Part shown: positions 1-6,895 of the stretch, piece after piece
How the letters are laid out: each line of letters begins with the position of its first letter
Position numbering within the stretch: position 1 is the stretch's first letter
NCBI GenBank assembly: GCA_029248825.1
Contig: JAQWIP010000043.1
Coordinates: 1 to 49,959 of the forward strand
Source of the DNA: Alphaproteobacteria bacterium
Lineage (GTDB): Bacteria > Pseudomonadota > Alphaproteobacteria > RS24
Direction: 5' to 3'
DNA: 49,959 nucleotides
The notes under the pieces: model-generated
The model's database searches: none
Seen by the model: only the letters and a program-made list of their open reading frames with translations
What the model was told of the DNA's origin: nothing
Made by a program: the position numbers and the translations under genes

Positions 1-318
1 GAAGTGGTCACCAAAATGGACGATATCGGCATTGCCGACCGCTCGCTCATCTGGAATTCAGACCTCATTGAGACGCTGGAATTTGACAATCTTATCGTGC
101 AAGCCATCGCCACGGTGGAAGGGGCCAATGCGCGCAAAGAAAGCCGCGGCGGACACGCGCGTGAAGATTTCCCAGAGCGTGACGACGAGAATTACATGAA
201 GCACACGCTGGCCTATGTGGATGCCAAAGGCAAAGCCACCATCGGCTATCGCGGCGTGCATGATTACACTCTGACCAATGAAGTCAGCTACATCGAGCCG
301 AAAGCTCGAGTTTACTAA
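1..318 (+). CDS. sdhA: Succinate dehydrogenase flavoprotein subunit, C-terminal end (partial)
   Basis: This is the last 105 codons of SdhA; the gene enters from the left edge already in frame. SdhA carries covalent FAD and oxidises succinate to fumarate in complex II at the inner membrane. The fragment holds the conserved C-terminal segment with ESRGGHAR followed by DFPERDDENYMKHT, matching the end of bacterial SdhA/FrdA, and ends in the usual EPK-x-R-x-Y style tail. It stops 15 bases before sdhB, so the two are co-transcribed. The FAD domain and active site lie outside the window. Confidence 0.95.
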   Translation, partial: EVVTKMDDIGIADRSLIWNSDLIETLEFDNLIVQAIATVEGANARKESRGGHAREDFPERDDENYMKHTLAYVDAKGKATIGYRGVHDYTLTNEVSYIEPKARVY

Positions 319-333
319 GGGAGCGCGAAAATT

Positions 334-1113
334 ATGGTTGAGATTGCCCTGCCAGCAAATTCAAAAATCGACAAAGGCGTCGTTCACGCGGCCGAGGGAA
401 CCATTGCCAACCCACGGACGTTGAAAATCTATCGCTGGAATCCAGACGATGAAGCCAATCCGCGTGTCGACACGTATACGATTGATGCCGACGATTGCGG
501 GCCGATGGTTTTGGATGCGTTGATTAAAGTGAAAAACGAAGTCGATTCGACTTTGACTTTCCGCCGCTCGTGTCGCGAGGGCATTTGCGGCTCTTGCGCC
601 ATGAACATTGACGGCCAAAACACGCTGGCCTGTACCAAAGGCCTCGACGACGTGAAGGGCGACATTGCGATTTATCCTTTGCCGCATATGCCGGTCATCA
701 AAGATTTGGTGCCAGACCTTTCCAATTTATATGCGCAATATGAATCGATTGAGCCTTGGCTCAAAACCGACACGCCGACCCCGCAAAATGAATGGAAGCA
801 AAGCAAAGAAGACCGCGCGCAACTCGACGGCCTTTATGAGTGCATTTTGTGCGCCTGCTGCTCGACCTCTTGTCCGAGCTATTGGTGGAACTCCGACAAA
901 TATCTCGGGCCTGCTGTTTTGTTGCAAGCCTATCGTTGGTTGGCCGACAGTCGGGATGAGAAAACTGGCGAGCGTTTGGATGATTTGGAAGATCCGTTCC
1001 GCGTCTATCGTTGCCACACGATTATGAATTGCGCGAAAGCCTGCCCGAAGGGTCTGTCTCCGGCCAAGGCGATCACCGAAATTAAGAAAATGATGGTGGA
1101 GCGCACCGTTTAA
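334..1113 (+). CDS. sdhB: Succinate dehydrogenase iron-sulfur subunit
   Basis: SdhB (259 aa) carries electrons from the SdhA flavin to quinone through three iron-sulfur clusters in complex II. All ligand motifs are visible: the [2Fe-2S] site with Cys80, Cys85, Cys88 and Cys100 (SCREGICGSC), then a ferredoxin-like half with Cys170, Cys173, Cys176 and Cys180 (CILCACCSTSC) and Cys227, Cys233 and Cys237 (CHTIMNCAKACPKG) for the [4Fe-4S] and [3Fe-4S] clusters. Length is normal for the family. A GGGAG-type ribosome site precedes the ATG, and the gene follows sdhA by 15 bases. A strong terminator 24 bases downstream closes the sdh operon. Confidence 0.97.
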   Translation: MVEIALPANSKIDKGVVHAAEGTIANPRTLKIYRWNPDDEANPRVDTYTIDADDCGPMVLDALIKVKNEVDSTLTFRRSCREGICGSCAMNIDGQNTLACTKGLDDVKGDIAIYPLPHMPVIKDLVPDLSNLYAQYESIEPWLKTDTPTPQNEWKQSKEDRAQLDGLYECILCACCSTSCPSYWWNSDKYLGPAVLLQAYRWLADSRDEKTGERLDDLEDPFRVYRCHTIMNCAKACPKGLSPAKAITEIKKMMVERTV

Positions 1114-1136
1114 GGTATCGTTTAAACATCGAAATG

Positions 1137-1167
1137 AAAAAGGCCACTGCATGCAGTGGCCTTTTTT
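1137..1167 (+). terminator. Rho-independent terminator after sdhB
   Basis: A perfect self-complementary stem (GGCCACTGC / GCAGTGGCC) is flanked by an A run on the left and TTTTTT on the right, 24 bases after the sdhB stop. This is a textbook intrinsic terminator and should end the sdh transcript; the flanking A/T runs would let it work in both directions. Confidence 0.9.
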
Positions 1168-1228
1168 GTGAGATTACGCAGCCTGTTCCACTTGCCAAAT
1201 GCGGTCGAGGGCTTTAACCCTCGCTTTG

Positions 1229-2374
1229 ATGAGTAGCGATACGAAAAACCACGGCGCTCTCAGCCAGCACTATCAAACGCTGGTGGCGCAAGGCCAGGTC
1301 AACCAAGACGAGGCACAAGTCTTGGCGGCGCTCGCGCTCGACCGCGTTTATGCCGGCCTCGAAGCCCAAAGCACGGCGCAAGGCAAAGCGGGCTGGTTCG
1401 CAAAATTAGCCTTTAAAAAACCCATCGCGCCTCGCGGCCTATATATCTATGGCGACGTCGGGCGCGGCAAATCTATGCTGATGGATATGTTCGTGGAGAT
1501 GGCGCCCGTGGCCAAAAAGCGCCGCGTGCATTTTCATGCCTTTATGCAAGAAACCCATGCGCGCATTCACGCCTATCGACGCGACCATCCAAAGTCGGGC
1601 GACCCCATGCCGGCCGTGGCCAAGGCTCTGGCGCGCGAAACCTCGCTTTTATGTTTCGATGAGTTTCAAGTTAAAGACATTGCCGATGCGTCTATATTAG
1701 GGCGCTTGTTCGCGCTGCTGCTCGACGCAGGCATTGTGGTAATCGCCACCTCCAACCGCCATCCCGATGACTTATATAAAGGCGGATTGAATCGGCATCG
1801 GTTTATGCCGTTCATTGAATTGATGAAAGCGCACCTCGATATCCACGAGTTGAGCGCCGAGACCGATTATCGTTTGGCACGTCTGCAAGCCGCCCCTGTT
1901 TGGTTTACGCCGTGTGGCCCGCGTTCGCGCAAAGCTTTGGACGAGCGCTTTGACACGTTAACCGAAGGGGTTGCGGCGGCGCCTTTAACGTTGGATTTGA
2001 AAGGGCGCAGCCTAGCCATTCCCAAAGCGGCGGGCGGCGTGGCGCGTCTGAGCTTTGCGCAACTCTGCGTCGAGGCGCGCGGCGCTCCTGATTATTTGGC
2101 GCTGGCCAGCCAATTTCATACGCTGGTCATCGATGCGATTCCCAAATTAGAACCGCAAAAGAAAAACGAAGCCGTGCGCTTTGTCACCCTCATTGATGCT
2201 TTATATGAAGCCAAAGTAAACCTTCTGGCCTCGGCCGATGGCAAGCCGCAAGTGCTTTATCCGAGCGGCGATGAAGCGTTTGAATTTGAACGCACCGTCT
2301 CGCGATTGATGGAAATGCAAAGTCGCGATTATTTGGCGCTGCCGCATTTGCCAAGCAAGCCGCTCGATAGCTAG
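1229..2374 (+). CDS. zapE: Cell division protein ZapE / AFG1-family ATPase
   Basis: A P-loop ATPase of the ZapE/AFG1 family (381 aa from this ATG). The family includes E. coli ZapE, a Z-ring-associated division factor, and mitochondrial AFG1/LACE1. Walker A is GDVGRGKS at about residues 75-82, and the Walker B-like CFDEFQVKD follows about 80 residues later; both are hallmarks of the family. An in-frame ATG ten codons upstream (1199) is possible, but the chosen start gives the normal N-terminus (MSSDTKNHGALSQHY). The sdhB-zapE-mdh arrangement is common in alphaproteobacteria. It has its own transcription unit because the sdhB terminator lies upstream. Confidence 0.9.
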   Translation: MSSDTKNHGALSQHYQTLVAQGQVNQDEAQVLAALALDRVYAGLEAQSTAQGKAGWFAKLAFKKPIAPRGLYIYGDVGRGKSMLMDMFVEMAPVAKKRRVHFHAFMQETHARIHAYRRDHPKSGDPMPAVAKALARETSLLCFDEFQVKDIADASILGRLFALLLDAGIVVIATSNRHPDDLYKGGLNRHRFMPFIELMKAHLDIHELSAETDYRLARLQAAPVWFTPCGPRSRKALDERFDTLTEGVAAAPLTLDLKGRSLAIPKAAGGVARLSFAQLCVEARGAPDYLALASQFHTLVIDAIPKLEPQKKNEAVRFVTLIDALYEAKVNLLASADGKPQVLYPSGDEAFEFERTVSRLMEMQSRDYLALPHLPSKPLDS

Positions 2375-2456
2375 TCGCTGTAGCGACGGCCAGCCCTTGC
2401 ACTTGCGCCCCAAACGCGCTACTTCAGGGCAGAATTTTCATGAAAAGGAATTGAAT

Positions 2457-3419
2457 ATGGCTCGGAATAAAATCGCCCTTATCGGCGGCGGACAAATCGG
2501 CGGCACTTTGGCTCATTTGGCCGGACTTAAAGAACTCGGCGACATCGTCATTTTTGACATCAACGAAGGCACGGCCAAAGGCAAGGCGCTCGACCTGATG
2601 CAAAGCTCGCCCGTGAGCCATTTCGATGCGGACCTCAAAGGCAGCAAATCTTATTCCGCCATCAAAGGCTCGGATGTGGTTATCGTTACCGCTGGCGTGC
2701 CGCGCAAGCCGGGCATGAGCCGCGATGATCTCATCGAAATTAACCTGAAAGTCATGCAGCAAGTCGGCGAAGGCATTAAAAAATATGCCCCCGATGCTTT
2801 CGTGATCTGCATCACCAACCCGCTCGACGCCATGGTTTGGGCGTTGCAAAAATTCTCGGGTCTGCCGAAAAACAAAGTGGTGGGCATGGCTGGCGTGCTC
2901 GACGCGGCTCGTTTCCGCAGTTTCTTGGCCGAAGAATTTAAAGTCTCGGTCAAAGACGTCACCGCCTTTGTGCTGGGCGGCCACGGCGACACAATGGTGC
3001 CGTCGGTTCGTTATTCCACCGTCTCGGGCATTCCTTTGCCAGATTTGGTGAAAATGAAATGGACGACGCAAAAGAAAATCGACGAGATTGTGCAACGCAC
3101 CCGCGATGGCGGTGCAGAAGTTGTGGGCCTTCTCAAAACCGGTTCGGCGTTTTACGCGCCAGCCGCCTCTGCCATTGAAATGGCCGAAGCTTACCTGAAA
3201 GACCAACAGCGCGTTCTGCCCTGTGCGGCGCACCTCAATGGTCAATATGGTCAGAAAAATATTTACGTGGGCGTGCCTGTCGTCATCGGTGCCAAAGGCG
3301 TCGAGCGTGTGGTGGAAATTAAACTGGATGCCAAAGAACGCGCCATGTTTAAAAAATCCATCGCAGCGGTTCAAGGCCTGCTGACGGCTTGTAAAGCCAT
3401 CAACCCGAAACTGAAGTAA
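2457..3419 (+). CDS. mdh: Malate dehydrogenase (NAD-dependent, lactate dehydrogenase-like type)
   Basis: Mdh (320 aa) interconverts malate and oxaloacetate in the TCA cycle in the cytoplasm. The N-terminus has the Rossmann NAD motif GGGQIGGTLA, followed by the substrate-loop arginines in VPRKPGMSRDDL, the ITNPLDAM segment and the catalytic histidine in GGHGDTMVPSVR. The start was chosen at 2457 because an AAAAGGA ribosome site sits 7 bases upstream and the protein then begins MARNKIALIG as in other alphaproteobacterial Mdh; an open frame extends further upstream without matching the family. Hairpins and a terminator follow it. Confidence 0.97.
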   Translation: MARNKIALIGGGQIGGTLAHLAGLKELGDIVIFDINEGTAKGKALDLMQSSPVSHFDADLKGSKSYSAIKGSDVVIVTAGVPRKPGMSRDDLIEINLKVMQQVGEGIKKYAPDAFVICITNPLDAMVWALQKFSGLPKNKVVGMAGVLDAARFRSFLAEEFKVSVKDVTAFVLGGHGDTMVPSVRYSTVSGIPLPDLVKMKWTTQKKIDEIVQRTRDGGAEVVGLLKTGSAFYAPAASAIEMAEAYLKDQQRVLPCAAHLNGQYGQKNIYVGVPVVIGAKGVERVVEIKLDAKERAMFKKSIAAVQGLLTACKAINPKLK

Positions 3420-3453
3420 GGATCGATTGGCGAGGATAAGCCCTCGTCATTTA

Positions 3454-3476
3454 TATTGACGATTATTGTGTCAATA
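3454..3476. other. Inverted repeat in the mdh downstream region
   Basis: TATTGAC and GTCAATA form a perfect 7-bp dyad separated by 9 bases. A second small hairpin (CGAGG / CCTCG, 3431-3446) lies just before it and the mdh terminator just after. It may be a 3'-UTR stabilising hairpin or a protein binding site; the sequence does not decide. Confidence 0.4.
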
Positions 3477-3492
3477 GTTAGCCTAAATTTTC

Positions 3493-3523
3493 AAGGGCGC
3501 GGCTTTTGTCGCGCCCTTTTTAT
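3493..3523 (+). terminator. Rho-independent terminator after mdh
   Basis: A stem of AAGGGCGCG with CGCGCCCTT and an 8-base loop is followed by a T-rich run (TTTTTATTT). It lies about 75 bases after the mdh stop and before the MBL-fold gene, so it separates the two transcription units. Confidence 0.85.
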
Positions 3524-3570
3524 TTGATCAAAAATGGCGTTATTCCAAAAAAACAGAGAGATGGGCTATC

Positions 3571-4638
3571 ATGGCATTTAAATTTTTACGCATGGGCGGC
3601 ATCGTTCTCAGCGGCCTCTTGATTGTGGCTTTGGTTTTTTATCTTCTGGTGATGAATAGCCAGCGCCTGCAAGACCGTTTGGTGGAGCGGGGTCTCGGGG
3701 CGCGCCTGTCGCAAGCGCCGACCGACTTGGGCGGCGATACTCTCGATGTGGTGTTTTGCGGAACCGCCTCGCCGATGGGGCAAGGCGGCGCGCAATCTTG
3801 TGTCGCCGTGTTTGCTGGCGATAGGTTTTTTCTTGTCGATACGGGCGCGCGCTCGGCCGATATGGCGACGCGATTGGGCTTGCCCATGGGGCGTTTGAGC
3901 GGCGTTTTGCTGACCCATTTCCATTCCGATCATATTGCCGCTTTGGGCGAAATGCATCTGGCCAGTTGGGTGCGGGGTCGACCCCATAAATTAGATGTCT
4001 ATGGCGGGCCTGGCGTTTCGCAAGTGGTCGATGGGTTTAACCTCGCCTATGGCCAAGATTATGGCTATCGCACGGCGCATCACACACAGGCCATTGTGCC
4101 AAGCAAAACCGCCGGGCTGGTGGCGAAACCGATAAAAGGCGATCGGGTTATCTATATCGCCGAGGGACTTAAAATCACGGCGGTGACGGTCAACCATCCC
4201 CCCATTGAGCCAGCCTATGGCTATCGGTTTGACTATCAGGGGCGCTCCGTTTTGATCAGCGGCGATACCACCAAGGATGGCAATCTGATTGCCGCCGCGA
4301 AAGGCGTCGATGTGCTTATCCATGAAGTGCTGCAAGATGAATTGGTCAAAGCCACCTCGAAAGCTATGGTTGCCGCAGGGCAGGCGAACCTCGGCCAATT
4401 GCTGACCGACACGTTGGATTATCACACGACACCCATAGAGGCCGCCGAGGCGGCTAATGAAGCGGGCGCTCGGTTGCTGGTGTTCTATCATTATGCGCCG
4501 GTGCCGCAGAATAATTTGCTAAAACGCATCTTCTTGCGCGGCGTCGATGCAGTGCGCCCCGAGGGCGTTTTGGCGGCCACCGACGGCACCCGAATATCAT
4601 TGAAAGGCAATTCGCAGAGCCTTGAGGTGACACCGTAA
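3571..4638 (+). CDS. Membrane-anchored MBL-fold metallohydrolase (RNase Z-like group)
   Basis: A 355-aa protein with one N-terminal hydrophobic segment (about residues 9-28), then a metallo-beta-lactamase domain that would sit on the periplasmic side. The zinc motif HFHSDH spans residues 116-121; LVDTGA (about 89-93) and the later SGDTTKDG loop and HEV are in the order seen in the RNase Z / arylsulfatase AtsA-like subfamily. Substrate cannot be told from sequence: esters, sulfate esters or phosphodiesters are all possible in this fold, and a tRNA-processing role is unlikely given the membrane anchor. It sits alone between mdh and sucC and is transcribed separately from mdh. Confidence 0.8.
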   Translation: MAFKFLRMGGIVLSGLLIVALVFYLLVMNSQRLQDRLVERGLGARLSQAPTDLGGDTLDVVFCGTASPMGQGGAQSCVAVFAGDRFFLVDTGARSADMATRLGLPMGRLSGVLLTHFHSDHIAALGEMHLASWVRGRPHKLDVYGGPGVSQVVDGFNLAYGQDYGYRTAHHTQAIVPSKTAGLVAKPIKGDRVIYIAEGLKITAVTVNHPPIEPAYGYRFDYQGRSVLISGDTTKDGNLIAAAKGVDVLIHEVLQDELVKATSKAMVAAGQANLGQLLTDTLDYHTTPIEAAEAANEAGARLLVFYHYAPVPQNNLLKRIFLRGVDAVRPEGVLAATDGTRISLKGNSQSLEVTP

Positions 4639-4676
4639 ATTTTTCCTGATTTTTTCCTTATTTTGGATGAATTTTC

Positions 4677-4705
4677 CCTTGCGCGATACGCGAAGACGCG
4701 CAAGG
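4677..4705 (+). other. Hairpin upstream of sucC
   Basis: CCTTGCGCG pairs perfectly with CGCGCAAGG across an 11-base loop, 38 bases before the sucC ATG. There is no T run after it, so it is a poor intrinsic terminator; a 5'-leader structure or mRNA end-stabilising hairpin between the MBL gene and the suc operon is more likely. Confidence 0.45.
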
Positions 4706-4743
4706 TTCATGCCTAGAAATAACTTCAGCGACATGAGGAAATT

Positions 4744-5913
4744 ATGAATATCCACGAATACCAAGCCAAGCAGGTCTTGAAAGAATTTGGGGTTCCCGTG
4801 CCTAAGGGCGGCGTGGCCTATAGCGTCGATGAGGCCGCGAAAGTAGCCGAAGATTTGGGCGGCCCTGTGTGGGTTGTGAAAGCGCAAATCCACGCGGGCG
4901 GACGCGGCAAAGGCGGCGGCGTCACCGTGGTGAAATCTATCGACGAGGTGCGCACACAAAGCGAGCGTATTTTGGGCATGACTTTGGTGACGCCCCAAAC
5001 CGGCCCTGAGGGCAAACATGTCGGACGCATTTATGTCGAAGAGGGTTCCGATATTGCGCGCGAACTTTATCTCTCGGCTTTGGTCGATCGCGCCACTTCG
5101 CGCATCTCGTTCATTGCCTCTACCGAAGGCGGTATGGACATTGAAGAAGTTGCCGAAAAAACTCCGGAAAAAATTCTTACCGTCAGCGTCGACCCCGCCT
5201 CGGGCGTCTCGGCGCACCACGGACGCCAAATCGCTTTTGCTTTGGGTCTAGAGGGCGAGCAGGTTAAGCAAATGACCAAGCTGATTGGCAATCTCTATCA
5301 GGCGGTCATCGAGAAAGACATGTCGCTTCTCGAGATTAACCCGCTGGTGGTAACGGGCGCAGGCGATATTATTTGCCTCGATGCGAAAGTCGATTTCGAC
5401 AGCAATGCGCTGTATCGCCATCCCGATATTATGGAATTGCGCGATTTCGACGAAGAAGATCCAGCCGAAATTGAAGCTTCCAAATATGACCTGTCTTACA
5501 TCAAGCTCGACGGCAAAATTGGCTGCATGGTGAACGGTGCTGGCCTTGCCATGGCGACGATGGACATCATTAAATTATACGGCTCGGAGCCAGCCAACTT
5601 CCTCGATGTTGGCGGGGGGGCGACCAAAGAAAAAGTTACCGAAGCGTTTAAAATAATCCTGTCGGATGACAATGTCGAAGGCATTTTGGTGAATATTTTC
5701 GGCGGTATTATGCGCTGCGATATCATCGCCGAGGGCGTTGTGGCTGCCGCCAAAGAGCTAAGCCTAGACGTGCCTTTGGTGGTGCGCTTGGAAGGCACGA
5801 ATGTCGATTTGGGCAAAGAAATCATGGCCAACTCAGGCCTGCCGATTATTCCGGCTGACAATTTGAACGACGCGGCAGAAAAAATTGTGGCCGCTGTGAA
5901 GGAGGCCGCATAA
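4744..5913 (+). CDS. sucC: Succinyl-CoA synthetase beta subunit (ADP-forming)
   Basis: SucC (389 aa) is the nucleotide-binding beta subunit that, with SucD, converts succinyl-CoA to succinate and makes ATP or GTP in the TCA cycle. The N-terminus MNIHEYQAKQVLKEFGVPVP is the classical start of the ATP-grasp domain; GGRGKGGGV and the C-terminal flavodoxin-like domain with VNIFGGIMRCD are present. A GAGGAAA ribosome site precedes the ATG. The stop and the sucD start overlap by one base (TAATG), indicating translational coupling so that the two subunits are made in equal amounts. Confidence 0.97.
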   Translation: MNIHEYQAKQVLKEFGVPVPKGGVAYSVDEAAKVAEDLGGPVWVVKAQIHAGGRGKGGGVTVVKSIDEVRTQSERILGMTLVTPQTGPEGKHVGRIYVEEGSDIARELYLSALVDRATSRISFIASTEGGMDIEEVAEKTPEKILTVSVDPASGVSAHHGRQIAFALGLEGEQVKQMTKLIGNLYQAVIEKDMSLLEINPLVVTGAGDIICLDAKVDFDSNALYRHPDIMELRDFDEEDPAEIEASKYDLSYIKLDGKIGCMVNGAGLAMATMDIIKLYGSEPANFLDVGGGATKEKVTEAFKIILSDDNVEGILVNIFGGIMRCDIIAEGVVAAAKELSLDVPLVVRLEGTNVDLGKEIMANSGLPIIPADNLNDAAEKIVAAVKEAA

Positions 5914-6788
5914 TGTCTGTATTGGTCAACAAAGACACCAAAGTAATTTGCCAAGGGTTTACGGGTAGCCAAGGCACATTCCACTCGGAGCAAGCGATTG
6001 CCTATGGTACGAAAATGGTCGGTGGCGTGACGCCAGGTCGCGGCGGCTCGAGCCATCTCGACCTGCCCGTATTTGACACGGTCGGCGCGGCAGTCGAGAA
6101 AACCGGCGCCACCGCGTCAGCGATTTACGTGCCGCCACCGTTTGCCGCCGATGCGATTTTGGAAGCCATTGAGGCGGGTATTGAGCTGGCGGTTTGCATT
6201 ACCGAAGGCATTCCGGTGACCGATATGATGCGGGTGAAACGCGCGCTGGACGGCTCGAACACGCGCCTTGTCGGGCCCAATTGCCCGGGTGTGATTACCC
6301 CTGGCGAATGTAAGATTGGCATTATGCCGGGTCACATTCACCGTCGTGGCTCGGTCGGCATTGTCTCGCGCTCTGGCACTTTGACCTATGAGGCGGTGGC
6401 GCAAACCACGGCTGCGGGTCTGGGACAATCGACGTGTATCGGCATCGGCGGCGACCCCGTCAATGGCACCAACTTCATCGATTGCTTGGACATGTTCCTC
6501 GGCGATGACGAGACCGAAAGCATCATCATGATTGGCGAGATTGGCGGTTCGGCGGAAGAAGAAGCGGCTGAATTTTTGAAAAGCTCGAAAGTGAAAAAAC
6601 CCATGGTCGTCTTTATTGCCGGCGTCACGGCGCCTCCAGGGCGTCGGATGGGGCATGCGGGCGCAATTATCGCCGGCGGCAAAGGTGGCGCAGAAGACAA
6701 AATGGAAGCCATGCGCTCGGCCGGCATTACGGTTTCGCCGTCGCCAGCCTCGCTTGGCACCACTTTGGTGGAAGTGTTGGGCGCGTAA
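5913..6788 (+). CDS. sucD: Succinyl-CoA synthetase alpha subunit
   Basis: SucD (291 aa) binds CoA and carries the phosphohistidine intermediate. The N-terminal CoA-binding Rossmann domain has QGFTGSQGTFH (about 14-24) and GGVTPGRGG; the active-site histidine is His248 in GHAGAIIAGGKG. Length and motifs are normal. It is coupled to sucC by a TAATG junction and followed by a hairpin before sucA. Confidence 0.97.
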   Translation: MSVLVNKDTKVICQGFTGSQGTFHSEQAIAYGTKMVGGVTPGRGGSSHLDLPVFDTVGAAVEKTGATASAIYVPPPFAADAILEAIEAGIELAVCITEGIPVTDMMRVKRALDGSNTRLVGPNCPGVITPGECKIGIMPGHIHRRGSVGIVSRSGTLTYEAVAQTTAAGLGQSTCIGIGGDPVNGTNFIDCLDMFLGDDETESIIMIGEIGGSAEEEAAEFLKSSKVKKPMVVFIAGVTAPPGRRMGHAGAIIAGGKGGAEDKMEAMRSAGITVSPSPASLGTTLVEVLGA

Positions 6789-6791
6789 ATT

Positions 6792-6822
6792 TTTATCGGC
6801 CCCCATTGCGGGAGCCGATAAA
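6792..6822 (+). other. Intercistronic hairpin between sucD and sucA
   Basis: TTTATCGGC and GCCGATAAA form a 9-bp stem extended by three G-C pairs after one mismatch, with a 5-base loop. No T run follows on the plus strand. It may protect the 3' end of a sucCD message or mark a processing point, rather than terminate transcription. Confidence 0.45.
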
Positions 6823-6895
6823 TGCCCTACATAAAACTCATGGCCTAAGTGCAAACACTCGGCTAGGGTAGAGGAAGCTGAAACGGAAGTTGAAG

